Shown piece by piece: positions 49,101 to 63,700 of a DNA stretch of 64,000 bases. The notes beneath the pieces were generated by a model. It searched no databases. It was not told where the DNA came from and worked only from the letters and a program-made list of their open reading frames with translations. Source of the stretch: Odiellus spinosus. Taxonomy: Eukaryota > Arthropoda > Arachnida > Opiliones > Phalangiidae. Position numbers and translations under genes: made by a program. Location of the stretch: positions 9,837,602 to 9,901,601 of the forward strand of contig OY987227.1 of the NCBI GenBank assembly GCA_963920705.1, read 5' to 3'. Every line of letters begins with the position of its first letter. Position 1 is the stretch's first letter.

Positions 49101-49663
49101 CTATTTCAAAGGCAAACTCGCATTGGCATCAGCAACTGATTCTTTTTTGAAATAAAATTATTTTAGCTAAATTTGATAATTAACTTCGAATTACCACGAA
49201 GCTTATTGCAAGTATTGATAATGTTTTTACACATATTTAACCAGTCTAAATCTATTGAAAATAACTTGTTTCCAGGGTCTAATATCCCTTTAATTAAACA
49301 GAAATGAAATTATACTTCTAAACATGGATAGAGTATTGCTACGCGTAGACGTACGAGTTTAACACGAATTAAAGTTAAGAAACATACGTGAACGGCATCT
49401 GGATTAATACCAACAATATCACCTTCGAAGAGATCTACGTGCAAAAACGCAGGTTACGAGTTAAAAGATTGAAATTTAAAAATGTGTTTCCATTCTGACC
49501 GTTGTACAGAGGTTGGTCTCCTAAATGTTTCAGCTCCCCTATAGAAAATTTATTATTTATATTTAATAAAAATAATACGACAAATGGTTTAAAACTCACG
49601 CGTTGAAACAGTCCCAATAAACAAGAGTATAAATACGAAAACATTTCTGTATATTCGCGCCAT
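46165..49663 (-). CDS. Astacin-family zinc metalloprotease with MAM domain, copy B
   Basis: Tandem paralogue of copy A. Nine exons: 49,600-49,663; 49,500-49,538; 49,388-49,434; 48,709-48,784; 48,401-48,527; 48,150-48,325; 46,663-47,022; 46,328-46,578; 46,165-46,254. Total 1,230 nt, 409 residues. Signal peptide 1-21 ([20 protein letters not shown]); propeptide with the canonical LFEGDI switch; catalytic domain with [27 protein letters not shown], zinc site [12 protein letters not shown], Met-turn SIMLYDE and LYQC; then a MAM domain with [24 protein letters not shown] and a more canonical ILAIDNISF end. Exon phases equal those of copy A, with one difference: a phase-1 intron (47,023-48,149) interrupts the stretch just after the zinc site, where copy A is uninterrupted. 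That intron is mostly minisatellite and MITE. All nine exons join in frame with no stop. Confidence 0.95.
47059..47805. repeat. 27-bp minisatellite, about 27 copies, inside a copy B intron
   Basis: Units share the core AGATTGTAGGCCACTTTGCC, joined by TTACTAA. The first unit is decayed. The next five or so carry GGCCTCTTT, and the rest carry GGCCACTTT, almost without other change (one GACTGTAG variant near 47,650). Because 27 is a multiple of three, two plus-strand frames stay open for over 250 codons; these are artefacts of the repeat, not genes. Confidence 0.97.
47812..48113. mobile_element. GTTCACAC-family copies inside a copy B intron
   Basis: Positions 47,985-48,113 form a compact element with ends AGCCGTGTTCACACTA and TATTGTGAAAGCGGCT. 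Adjacent 47,812-47,980 is a decayed copy of the larger AAATCGATT variant (TTGAAGCTTAATCGGTTCCC, ATTCAAATCGATTCGAG). Together with the minisatellite they make up nearly all of the 1,127-bp intron. Confidence 0.7.
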
Positions 49664-50288
49664 TTTTAACCCATTAACTTCCAAATAATAAACAAGTGTC
49701 TTTTTGAAATTACAAATTCATTAGCAATCCCTTATCTCATATTTGAAAAAATTAAAACTAAGGGATTAATAATCTGCTGTGAACTAAACCTTATGTCAAA
49801 ACAGTACTCATCCGAAGGAGATAAGAGGACACTTAATCTCCCAAAAGAACTAAAGCTTCGGACCTATAACTATTAACAACGGACACCTATGATCTTAATA
49901 CATAAAGATGACTAACAAAAATCTGGCCAGGTTCATAAGCGTGCAGGAAAAAGTAAGAACTGACCAAAACACTCGCGTCTTTGCCTACTCTTTATCCATA
50001 GCACCTACACCCGGTCGAAGATCTAAAATTTTAAAATTATTTAAGGCCTTTTCCGCTCTGAAATTTGCCCTTTAAAATGCTCTTCCCTGACGCACACAGG
50101 CTAGCATTAACTGTACAGTTTGTTATGGTCAACATCGTCTGCTAAGCTAGAAAAGAAGGCGACTTAAATGGGGATTTAAAAACACCGCAAATTTGATAAG
50201 ATTTCAAATCGTGTGCACAGGGATCATATGTACGTTTGAAAAACAAATTTTCCCTGGTATTTTCATGTGCAACAAATGTTTTGTAAAA

Positions 50289-50339
<51 letters not shown>

Positions 50340-51777
50340 AAGATAATTAATGGTACCAATATCACAGCTGACGCCCATGTAACATTACTTCAAAATGTTT
50401 CCTGATTTCGAGTTTCCCTGATGTATGCCAAATATTTCAAGTTTCCTTGGATATTTCCTTGTTTTTTTAGTCGACATTTAAATTCCCTGATATTTCAAGA
50501 TATTCCAGGTTTGTATAAAGTCCGGTACACATAGTGTTGGAGTCCTCGCCTTAATCTCAAAGATAATCAAACTTATCAAAAAAGGTACATTTATTTTAAA
50601 TGCGAATGAGATTCTGTTATCATTCGTTCTCTAAACTTCGTTAGAAAATTAAATACAATCTTTTTGTTTTAATTTCAATCGTATTAAGATTATTGTTTTT
50701 TTCATAATTTTTAAAATAATAGTTTATCCGAAAAAAGTGTTAAAAATATATTAAATGTTTTCTAGCTTTTTTTTTCATTCGAATTAATTGAAAAGCTCAT
50801 TTCTAAAACGGTTTTTTACGAGTATTAATTAACTCTTAATTAACAATGGAATGATTTCCCCCTACTATAAGAAACAGTCACGTTATCGTATCTCTTTCAT
50901 AATTAAGGAATAATTATAAATAAGCTGGGTAACAATTTCGTGACACAAATGATGAGAGTAAGACAAAAAATAACAGAAATTTCCCGCCAATTTTTACCCT
51001 CGCTTTAATTTTTGATTACGATAACCTCGCGCCATCTAGGCCCGTTTTTCCGAAACTAGTTAACTTCGTGTTTTTTACCCAATTAAATTTAAATGTTACT
51101 TTTATGTTAATTTATATTATAAAATTTCCGCATTTATAAATCTGAAAAATTAAACTTTTCTAAAACTGTTAGTAGAAACGTACAGTATTGTTATCATTAA
51201 ACTCGTCATAAGGTTTTCAAACTTTAAATTTAAAGAGACACCAGTTGACAAACATTTTTTAAAAACCTTGAAAAACTTACTTGATCGGGAGAAAACCTAT
51301 ATGATATCACATTTAAGCAAATAAACACGATATTGGTTCCGTACACTTTGTTAATTATCATATATATTATTTATCATGACGTCATTATTTCAATTATTTG
51401 TTTTTAAAACCTTATACAATATTTTTTTTGTTAAGCCTTTGCTGCACATTTTTGTTTCGATATAGAAAACAGTTTTTTCCCCTTTGTTTCGCAATCGTAT
51501 TTAAGGCGAATGATATAATATTTTGGAAGCAGAGAACTGGCGTCATCTTTTTGACCGATTTTTCTAAAAGGCCCACCATTAGGGTTCAAAAAAACACGCA
51601 CAATGTCACAGACACTTGTTTTTCGGATTAGTATTAGAAGGCCTTTGCTCTATTATTAATTATATAAAAATGCGAGAGAGAGTCGTGTCATAGGATCACT
51701 AACGACCGATGATGACCAACTGCGTTAGATAGAGGGGACCTCTGTCTTATAATAGGAGGAAGGGGTTAAATCCAGGG
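49664..51777. other. Intergenic sequence without a recognised gene
   Basis: AT-rich. It holds a (TA)n microsatellite at about 50,292-50,334 and a fragment of the 14.8-16.3-kb element at about 50,400-50,520. The open frame at 51,398-51,631 (+) has no recognisable features. Confidence 0.55.
50292..50334. repeat. (TA)n microsatellite
   Basis: About 21 uninterrupted TA dinucleotides, preceded by an A-rich stretch. Confidence 0.95.
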
Positions 51778-54690
51778 TCAAACGTCATCATTGGGTGGTT
51801 CGGTGGAAGAACACGGTTTTGGTGGCTCTTCGTCGTCAAAATCATCGTTGTCTTTGTTTTTCCTGTACGATGAAAACCATCAGAACTTTTTGGAACTTAG
51901 ATAATAATGGGGGAGACAAGTACGTGATAATAATATTACAGATAGCGTGATTAACCATACCCTAACGAAAGATTCGGTGCAAGAAATCTAGGGCAAAATA
52001 TGGCAAGCTGGGGCTTGTAGACAACGAAATTGTAGCATGTTAAATTCTAATTTTGCAACGTAGATTTAGTTATAGACATTTCAGTGCAAGGAACTAAGGG
52101 TTGTAGGAAGCAAAGGCTTATAGACATTTCAGTGCATGGAAACATGGAGGAAACATGATCTAAACAAAGGCCTGTATCATTTCGGTGAAAGAAACCAAGC
52201 GCTTATAGACATTTTAGTGCAAGGTACCAAGGGGGTTATAGATATTTCAATGCAAGGAACCAAATGTTTATAGGCACATCAGTGAATGGAACCAAGATAT
52301 TGTACGAGACTGCGAGACAAAAGTGGAACCAAGGCGTCAGACTAGCCAGATCAACGTTGAACCAAGGCATAAGCTAGCAAGATCAACGTTGAACCAAGGC
52401 ATAAGCTAGCAAGACCAACGCGAAACCAAGGATTTATAACCGTTGCAATGCAAATTTTACAAAATTAAAACTAAAATAGTAACTCGTATTCGTAAAGCAA
52501 CGCAAAAAGAAAAAATCAAATTAGGGTTACTAACCGTCTTATCTTGAGGATAATGATCATGACGATGATATTTCCCAGTATGAGACTAGCCATTAAGGCC
52601 GATGGTATAATAATATCTAAAAAAAATACAAAACATTCAATTGAAACTATTCAAAGATACAAAAGATCAATAGAAAGTATATAACCACCACTCACCAGCC
52701 AACATATCGTTGCCCGCTTTGTAAATTTTCGGTTTAGATAATACGTTAGTATTGTTGTTGGTCCAAATGAAGTCGTTATCCGAGTAGTTTCCACTCTCTC
52801 TCAGTTCTTCGAAAGCTGTTTAAGCGAAAGAAGACGCGCATGGACAAGAATAGATTCATTATTAAGCAATCCTCAGTGGCAATACTAGTCTATTCTTATA
52901 CGTAAGAGAGGGAAAGATCAACGGAGATGAATTTAGGACGCCATGCGGGAGATGTCGTGTGAAAAAAAGAAGGATATTGTATAAGACTAATTCGAAACCG
53001 GGAAATGATCAACACGAAATAAAATTATTCGTGAAGGGAAGATGAATGAGATGAAAAGCATCATTTACAATCGACAACTTCTAGAGGTTCCTGAATTCTC
53101 TTAATTAAGGTCTCATCATCCTTTTTTTTTTTTTTTCGTGAATTATTATAAATAGATCATATCGAATGCCCCGTTCACACTAGAGATAATACCGGCGACA
53201 ATACTAGTCCTAGTCGATTCAGAACGTTTCACGTAACTGTAGTTTTTTCTCCAATCGATTTGAATCGATTTCTCGAAACAGCTTCGGGAACCAGTTTCAA
53301 ATCGATTCGATTTTAACAAACTACAGATGAAAAACTATAATAAATCGGTTTATGACCATGGTACGTAAACAGACTGCGTTTCAAACGATTCCGTGCGATT
53401 TAAATATCGGTTTGATTTTAACAGAGGACATACTTTAATTTCTGTGCGCCCATATTAATCTTGTTCGCGTCCCGGGAGCCAGTGATTCCCCCGGGATGAT
53501 AACTGATTTTACTACAGTTCATAAGTTTCTCTTTAAGTTCGTAAAATAACAACCCTTCATTCGTGTTTGTACGTATCATAAATGCGTATAATTAATACGA
53601 ATGGTAATACCGGAAAAGTTTAAGTAGCGGTTTGTGTTACGATGTTTTTTTGTTTTTTTTTTTTTTGTGGTAAAAACACCTGCTAGTCCTACATAAGTAT
53701 ATATCTATGGATTACAAATGTTGAGAACGTGAGATATTAATTTTAGAGGCCTGATTGTGGGGTTTTGAAATATTTAAATGTCGCGCTAGAAATTCCCATC
53801 GGGTCCTTTTCAACCGTTGCGTAAATAAATAGACTAAAATCGCGATTTAAGTGAATTACAAAGCTCACCGATTTTAAAATCTTACTAGTATTTCCGTGTC
53901 CCCCTTCATTATCATTTAAATAGCCTAGCTGTCTTATTCGTTCGTATAGGGCGAGGTTGCGAAATACTCAAGGGGTTTATTTCTACGTTTCCCTAGCAAC
54001 CTATTCTCCCTCTCTCTCTTCGTCCACTAATTAGGCCTCATTCATTGCTGCTTAATTCACGTATGCGGAAAATATACGGGTTGCGTTATCTACATTGAAA
54101 AGTCATTAACCCGTCTAAACACTTATCTAATGTCCGACTATGAGCTTAAAGTGAGGCTTCAACACATTTAGCGTGAATTTAGATATTATTTGACTGTACT
54201 AATGTGTAATTAGGCTGTCACTATTTATTTCGAATGCCTATAAATTATATTTTTTAGTTTAATCATACTATTAAAACGTCATATTCAAAATTTTAAACCT
54301 CTGAGTTAAAGCGTTCTTAAGAAATTTCGAAATGAAAATGTCAAAATATATAGGTCATTTATTTCTGGAACGTAATTAACGATAACTTTCATACGAATCA
54401 TAGATGACTTTCCGAAAGTACTTTTACGAAAAAAGATCGCGCGAAAGCGACCTTATCACGTGTCAAAGCTCGTGAGAATCAACTAAATGCTCTACGGTCG
54501 TTACGAAAATGTTAGTCTTGGAAATTAAATTTTGAACTTATGAAAAATTCGTGACAGCCTCAATTTTTAGTTAAACTAAAATTTATATATTTAAAGCTTC
54601 TTAAAAAAGCTTCAGCCCAAAGGTGTAAAATTTTGAATATAGGTATTTAATAGTATTAAAAAGTTAAAAATAGATAGCTAGTACACTTCG

Positions 54691-54728
<38 letters not shown>

Positions 54729-57700
54729 TGAGAGCATCACTTTAAACATTTTGGCGGAACGTACACAAACAAGATAATAATTCGTCCACAAAGTTACCTA
54801 ATGTCCGTCTAATGTTTCAAAATTGAGTCTATATTGTTATGTAAATTAGTACTATCTAACTTAGATTAGGTCTAATTCGTATCATTATGAGGGGAAATTA
54901 ACCGAAACCAAAATTAGGTCCATGCGAGATATGGTTGCGACCTGAAATTTTATGAAAATGGACCTAAAACGTCAATGTGGAAGAAAATTTTGTAATTAGG
55001 CCTAACATATTAATAAGGTGGGGAAGTAATTTAACTCAAAATTTGGCGGGAAACTTATGACGTTTTCTATTGAGAAACTTTTATCGCAACAAAGGTTCAA
55101 TGAAAATTGGAGACTGAAGTTACCGTCATTAAACATTTATGTTAAAGGGAGGGTGAAGACAAAAATGAAGTGTTTTGTTATTCTGTTTCTAAAAATAACT
55201 GGGGAAAATGTCAAATTTGTAAAATGAAAATTTGTCCTAACATATCATTATGGTGCGGAAATAATGAAAAATTAAAAATCATAACTCACACAAACAAGCA
55301 GCCGGCACGGTAGTGTTCCACTGTTGTCCGTCGACACAGTGCAAAGCCCTGGAGTTATCTAACGTATCGTTGAACAAATGTTCCTTGCAGCACATATAAA
55401 GGGCGTTGGTCCCGTTACGATAGACCATATACCCGTCTTTGGGTGGTGGTAGAGTCGGGCAGCCTCGTGCTATAGTACAATGAAATATCAGATAAGAAAA
55501 TGTATTAAACACGACTTATGGGCTAAACATTTCCGGGTTCCGAAGCCATACTTCCGAAAAGGAGAAAGCGACACTAAACTGAGGATTTAACTCCATTTAA
55601 GTAAGAAAGTGTTGCAAATTCAGAATGGAATGAATTCATTTTATGCCCGAGGGAGATTTCGCATCCTACAAACATATACTCCGTCTATAAAGGCTTAATT
55701 AAAACAATATAGTTCAAAAGCGAGGGGAAAGATTCTACCTAATTATTTCATTAAACGTATCTCTTTCCCATATAGCTTTCATTTTATTGCTTCTAAAGCT
55801 CTAAACCTAAAGTTCGCCTTTATGTTACAAAGTAAAGCGCAGCTCTGTCTAAAATCTTCGATTTTTAGACTATTTTGATGGAAGTCGTAAGCTATTTCGG
55901 TATAACCTTTGATTCCTATACGCGAATAAAACAACTGAACCAAAGTCAAGCTCTAGACAGTCCAATTACTAAAATGAAATAGTCCATATATTTTTGAAGA
56001 CTTGTATAGACTTTGGATGTTCGTCCCAGAAATTAAATTATAACTAAATAAATTCGATATGGACAAAATAAATTGAATATGGACAAAATCACGCGACACC
56101 GTTTTGATTTCAACGGAAATTTCATTCTGGGACGAATTACTCGGATTTATATCTAATATTGTAGTAAAAATGTAGTTCATTTCATAATGTATTATCAACG
56201 AAAACGGAGGGCGAGATAAAGTTACACTCAATCTCCGTTAACAACACATTCCGAGTCGAACTAAAAGACGTTTTTATACCTCGGTAATACAAAAGAAATC
56301 CTCTAAATGGCGAAAATCTTTCGGAATTGAAAATAACGAGGATAGAGTTTCCGGAACTCTCGTAAGTCTTCAAGGATTGCAGCGACTGTCCGCACGCGCT
56401 GACCAGTTTGGTCCCAGCGGCCGTCGGTCCGTCGTAGACTGATAGAGCTTCGTCGCAAACGTTTCGACCGTAATAGGGACGAGGCGGCCTCAAGTGATAG
56501 TCCAACAAGGCCATAGAAATGGTCTGGCCATCTCCGGCCGTGATATTCCAAGTGCAATTGACCAAACTGGGGTAGAAAGAAGGGTAACCGGGGGAAGAAA
56601 TGTAGCCTTCCGAAGGGGACGACGGGTAATTGCAGAAGCGAAGTATCGACGACTCTTTTTCCAACAAACAAAAAAGAAAAAAGAAAATAAATAAAATAGT
56701 ACGATATACGTGTATGTTAGGTTTACGCCAAGAAATGCAAACACGTACCAAGGCCCTATCAAGTCGCTTGATCTTTTAAAACCCTTCACTTCGTATACAT
56801 TCGCGAATATACCGCGAACAATCTCTTCAAAGATCGAGAAAAAAAATCGAAGACTCCTTTCATGACCAGGTTGTCTTTCCCTCCAAACATTTCCCGCCCA
56901 TTTTCCCTTCTGTCCCAGCGGCCTTTATTTGGCCGAAATCTATAGACTTAAAGGTCGCCGAGACGTATTACGAATCATTACCGAGAAATTGATGTCTTCT
57001 AATAATACGGGCACGTCACTAAACACATACACGAAGACAAATATATTTTTTAGGTTATTTTTCTCGGTCCACTATCGTATAACGATGACATGTCTCGGGA
57101 CCCAGAGAAATACAAGTAAGAATACGTAGCTATATAGCCCGGTTAGATAAACACAGTAATGTACCGTTGAAAATTATCTCCAGGCTTCTACACTATTCAA
57201 AATATATCCGTGAACGGGGTAACAACCTTATTAATGTTTTTAGTCCGCCCCAAGAGCTATTAAAAGCTGGGAAAAGTTGATATTTGCAGTGTTCACTATT
57301 CAACGTGACTATGGGAAACGTTAAGCCTAACTAATGGGCGTGTTTATAAGGGTCCAACAACGTATAAATCTGACAGTCTTAATTTGTTTTTTTTTTTTTA
57401 AATAAAACCGATGTGGAGATAGTTAAAAAACAATTTCGCGTTATTAGATTCTTAATTTGGGTACCAACTTGGAATATTAATGATTATTTCTAAGCACGAG
57501 GGAAAGATCGTTAATTTTGTCCAAAAAAAAAAAAAAAAAAAAAAAAAAAAACGCCAAAAAAAGTAGTAGTGACACTCTGCGTAATGAAAAAGGAAATAAT
57601 CATTCATTCGGCTTAATACGAAACGCAAGAAGTGTCGCTAGTGTTTTGAAGAATGAATTTAAACCTACTATTTCAAGACTAGAGGTTGTTGCCTCATTGA

Positions 57701-60700
57701 ACCAAGCTACACTCATTAGTTAGTCCTTGGCTTATTCTTAAATAAGTAAGACCAGGAATACATATGTGAAAGGTATTTTTTAACATATTGCCACCCACGA
57801 CCAACGCGTAACCAAATTTTATAAATATCTTATTGGCTCTCATTAATTGACGTTGCTGACGGGAGATTGTTGCAAAAAAAAAAAAAAAAAAAAAAAAAAA
57901 GTGCATACATTTGATTGTCGCCTTTATGTCTTTCATCGTGATAATCCCAAAAACCTCCCAAAATCAATCCAAATTCCACAACAGCAAACTTCCAAAATCT
58001 TGAAGACATAAAAGACAAGTGTCCAACCCATTGGTTGTTGTACTTATTAACAACACGTGACAAGATTCAAGGCTTCTAATGTAACTTATCCAATAAAATA
58101 TAGCTTGAAACGGAAATTGGATTCTTTATCACCATCAAGAAATAGATTAGTAATCACCGCAGCATCGTGGCAAGGAATATCACCCTTTGGGAAAAATATA
58201 AGCGACTCTTCGTCACTTTATAGGATCATCAAAAGGAATTACTTCGAAGCGGAGAAGATATTAAATGAGAAAGAAAGAAAGAAAGAAAACGATAGAACAC
58301 GAAACCTTTATCATCACGAACTTGTAATATTTATAGCTTATTTCCCATTTTATTCCCTTTCTTTTTTAGCTCGGGGAGTTAGTTGATGAGCGGAGTGAAC
58401 CCAAGGTGTCTAAGCTAAGATATTTAGCTATTTTTTTTATCTTGCAAAGGTGTCTACAGACACTAATATCCCATTTTGATGTAGAGTGAATAACACGTCC
58501 ACGACTCTGAAGAAATTACGTCTAGGCCCTATACTTTGTGTATGTTTTCAGGCTAGAGATTCACGCAGTCCTGGTTGTCAATTTGGGCGTGAGGTGGCGT
58601 CGAATACTGCGCTTAAAGATAACACCCTTGGGTATACTTGATATATATTATACTATTCTTCCCCTAACGTCGTATCATTCGTTTTAGTTTCGTGGATTCC
58701 AAAATTTATAGCTGTCAATGATTTACTCTCACGCGAAGTCTCGTGGTGTCGCGACTCGCGAAAGTCTCAGAGGATAAAATAGGGTATCATTATCATTATC
58801 CACGCTTTGTTTCAACGTAACCACGCACTGGATATAAAGGATATCAAAAGTAGTTTTGTTTTAACATGGTAATCTCAACAAACATTGACTTAAAGTTAAG
58901 CCTAGCGAGTGATGGGCTTTTCTTTGTCCAAGTAATATCATCTATACACTTTTGTTGAAACAAAAGTTTGTAAACTAGAGAAAGCTTACGCGGATTAATA
59001 CATAATGTTAAACTTCGTAAGAAGAATGAAGAACTTCGTCTGTTAGATGGCAGACATTGAATACTAGCTGTTGAAGGCTTAGTGAAACCATAAGTGGATT
59101 ATCTCTATGTCACGCAACAGTCGTATTCAATAATGACGTAGACCGCTATTCTTTCGAGAAAAGAAAGAGTGTCCCTTCTTTTATACAACGATATTGATAA
59201 CATGGAATATATCTTCCAGAGGAACGCCTCCCATTGGCTAAATTCTATTTCCAAGGGAACGAACGTCAAGAGGAGGTTTTTAACACGCGAGTAACTTATA
59301 TACGGAAAACCGTAATAACTTATGGTGAGACAAATTTACAAGTAGCCAAAAATCTACACAGCTTCCCTCTTCCTCCCCTGAAATCACTCCATTCGCTTCT
59401 CTATATTGAACAATGAACCATGAACTATTAGCTTGAATCGTAGTTCCGAACTATAGTTCCTTCGAAACAAAGGTGAACACGTTACTCCTAATTTTTTATA
59501 CGGGATTATGGGAGAACGGTTCTCTTTGACATAAAAGAGACGACGAGATTTGTAAATTCCCAACAGATCCTAGCTCGAGAGAAGTAAGCGCAAATGTCTT
59601 TCTCCAAATAATCCTTAAAGGTCGGAAGAAATGGAATAAATGGAGATATTTTCAAAATCCACTAAAATTCTAAATTAATCTCTAATTATCTAAACCATTC
59701 TTAATCTGCTATTGGATCTATCTTAGAACGTATTTTTTGTTGTACTCTACAAAATGTAATCAAAAACGTATTGAACTAGCAACAAAGACATTACCGCAAA
59801 CCAAAACCAAGAAAAAAAAACTTGATTTTGCATTTTACACTCTCTTTAAAATAAGAATAATGCATTTCCGTCTTTTCTTAGTTTCGCCCAAGAGGGATGA
59901 GTTTCTTAGTTTCATTCTATTTATTCAGAAGGAAAGATACCGAGAGTCTTATACCCAAAAATCTCTTTGTCAGATAACTAATGTCATGAAAAGTAATTGA
60001 AAAATGAAGAACGAAATTTCCGTTAATTAAAGCCAAAACTAATCCCTAAAAGTTGTTAAGTTACTAAGCTCCAACCAAGCGCCTTTTGTTCCTATCAATC
60101 GGAAATGAGCCACACACTTCCGGTTATAAGATCTTGCTTGGGGGAAGAGAACGAAAGACCAACGCCACCCCGGATGAGAAGCTTTGAAGCTCCAATGACG
60201 CTCGTTATTTTACAATTCGTAGGAAACTTAGAGATCTCAGGCAATACTAAAAGGTTTAAAAAAACTGTATTTGAACGAGTTAGAACTTAAAAAACAATGT
60301 TGCAATTTGCGAATGGATTTAATTTTAAGTAATAATCAAACTTTCCCTGACTTCCTATCTACAAGTTGATAATTAAACTATATTTTTCTGAAGAACGTTG
60401 CTTATATATTTCTGAAGAACGTTGCTGAATTTTTGACGATTCTTGAAAATCCTTTGAAGATTAACAAAGTGTATCACATGGCAATTGCTTGGGCCAGTTA
60501 ATACGCAGTATTAAATTTCATATTGGATAAAAACAATAATTATATAAAACTATAATAATTAACAACCAAATTCTAAACAACGCCCCGTAACCTTATACTA
60601 TCAGCAAAGGTCCGGATAAATATACCGGCATATTCTGATTCGAGCCACTCTATAGAGATAACAGATCTTCGAAACTAAGGTTTCCTTCACTTAAAAATAA

Positions 60701-63700
60701 TTTAATTCACTAAACTAAACTTATTTAACTTAAAACGCGTGTTAAACATCGTAAAAAACGTTTTAATCTCCAAATCATTAAGCCTAAATATAAATAAAAT
60801 TCAAGTTTATTTAAAATCACCCATTTGAAAGAAGAACTCAAGGAGAGTTTAGCGTTAGTGTCGGACCGACAGACAGAAAGACTGACATTGTTACAGTTCA
60901 TATTCAGGATTATAATCTTTATAATCTTATTAGGGAAGGTGGAAGTCGAGAAACAGGATGTCCATTTGGGGGATTTTGCCATAATCTGTCCATGCTATGT
61001 AGCTGAATACAATGAACGCTATAAGGAATGATTTCGAAACCCTATCTTATTACTGTTAACCCCAACTTGCGCTTCATTCAACCTAACTATAGCTTTTAGT
61101 GGGGATTTTCGATGGTAGCTGAAGGAAAAGTATAAAACGTGTTTGAAGAAGCTTCCAATAGACCATTAGCGCTAAAACGTTCCAGCGTTTTTTAAAGGAA
61201 GAATGAATAAGAAAAGTCGGCAACTTTTATACAATTTTGATTAGAATTATTCCACAATTAAAACTAACCAGTCATAATCCAATTAAAATTTTAAGATAAC
61301 TATTATTATAAAACTAATTTAAACGCGTGTTTCGTATCCGTATTAGAAAAAACAGTTAAGCCTAACTATCAAGCACGATTAATTAGAGACGGGCTATAAA
61401 CAAATTCGTTGAAAGTCAATGATATATAGAAACAAGAGCTAACGTCACTGTGTCTATCTCTTTACCCCGTCTTTAACCCTATTACTTCTAAAACGGTGTA
61501 CAGTTTATAAAGTGTTCAGATTTTAATTAAGTAATAAGGGTAATTAGTGGTTTTAATTTGATATGAAAAAAAAATTAAAACAACTTTCCATTTCACCCTC
61601 TCTTTAAAGAGGATATAGGATAGGGAGGGCGTTTGCCCCCTTTAGAGTAAAAATTTCGCTTTATCCCCCTACTTTTCCCTATTAGCGTTGCTGAGCTTCG
61701 AAAAAGAGTACCTTAGTAAACCGCATTTGGTTCAATTGGTTTCTACTATATAGGATCCTGAATTTTTTTATCGATCTTTGGATTTTAGATTGGGGGTGGG
61801 TTGGGTGACTTAATGTATCTAAGTGGCTTACGTTCTCCCCTCCCAATATAGAAAAAGGTACTATATACTGGTAGAAAGGGGAACAAAGAAAGAACTTCCC
61901 GAAATTGAAAGGTTTCGGCGATTAAGAAAAAGTTAAGAAAAGGAAATGATCGACAAAAAAGATTCAACCGAAAACTTAAGAAAAAAAAAACAAAAAAATC
62001 TAAACCGAGAGAATGAGGATTACTTACCAAGAACGCACTGGTACTCGACGGTAATTGCACCCGATGATGAAGAACAAGCTTTGTCTATATGATGATGGCT
62101 GTAATTGTAAACGCATTCGGTTGCACCGGCGCACCTGAAATTAACAAATTGGATTATAATACCAAACTGATTTATTCGTAAAAAAATTGATTTCAAAACT
62201 ATCACAATTTAATTACTAAATAACTTCCTGCAAGATATATATTAATATTCAAATAACGTAGCCAGCATTCAAGACAGATTCTAAATCTTACGTTCGCCAC
62301 AAGATTATTATTTCCGGAAGGAAGAACAAATTCTCTCATTGAATAAAAAGATGGAGTCCCTATCTTATCGTGGAAGAAATACGACACCTGTGTAACTAAT
62401 AAGTTAGAGATGATTCATTTACGCTACTAATTTCCAGTTTGGTTTTTATCCTAATTGTATGCTGAAAACAATCTCACGTTTTGCCAAAACATATACCGTG
62501 GACCAATTTTCACCGAATTCTCTTTCAAGTACCCGCATCGTAAAAACGGACAAGAATAGCAGACAGCAATTAAAGCAAAGAAAAACGATTTAGATAAATC
62601 TTTCCTAGCTCCGTCACCGTTTTTCGCGCCGAAAAAGATTCGGTACACACGCACGATGTCCCTTCGGCGAAAGAAGTAGTTCCGAGACATATCCTATCGC
62701 TACCTATAGCCATAGCTAGCCAGCATCCCTGCCAGCATCATGGGTTGAAAGTTTCGACTAATTTAGGGGTAATTTATTGTTCATTAGGGAGCCCACCCGC
62801 GCGAGGTAGGGCGCTATAAGTACATCGCGTGTACTCCGATCTTTTCTTATAGCCCTCTAAACACGTTAGTACCATTTCCCGACCAGAAACGATACCTATA
62901 TAAAACTCCTAGTAGTTACTTTGTTTTTTGTTTTTTAATAGTCGAGAAAGAGTGGTAACCATAAATATAGACCACTTCTTCAGACCTTCTTCAAAAACCT
63001 TTTCCAGAAAGTTTGTTTCTCATCCCCAGCTAGACCAGAAGTCCAGAATCGAATTATTTGAGACAATGAGGTCAAAGACTAGATTGCATGGGCTTGATTT
63101 TTTTGACAACTCCTATTCTTATTGCGAGTACAATTGATTATATGTCATGTGATTCACAAAGAAACACTGCACTTCTGTTTAATAAAAATCAGTCAAAGGA
63201 CTCAAAGATCTGAAGATGAAGCATTGGCTTCAGTTAATAATTAAATTTAACAATTTCGCGAGTAGATAATATATTGGGTGTCTTTCAAATAAACATGATC
63301 TACACCATTTGAAAATGAGGAGTGGGGCGGTGATCATTCAGACTCTTTGCAACTCCTCAACTACGATTGTAAACAAAAGCTCAACATCCACTAGTCCTCG
63401 AGTGTCTGCCCCCCCCCCGGGAGGTTCAAAAGCTGATTTAAATTACGCTTACTGGCTATTGATAGATAGTCGAATATCCTCGGAGCAAATCTCTAGATTT
63501 TCCTCCTCCTGGTCCCCTCCGTCTTGGTCTTCCTCGAACGAGATTAATTCTCCTCCTCCTCCGTATTGGCTTCTCCGACTACAAGTTCCGTTAAGCACCG
63601 TATCGAAATCAGTCGTGAATTGGGCGCCGTGAATGGTCAACAAATACTCGGTCGATTCGCAGCGTAGTCGAATCTCGTCCAGATTACAAAAGGACTCGCG

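Noticed and set aside
57517-58063. Open frames with Lys or Phe homopolymers on both strands
   Set aside because: Produced by A/T homopolymer runs in the intron of the lectin/CUB gene.
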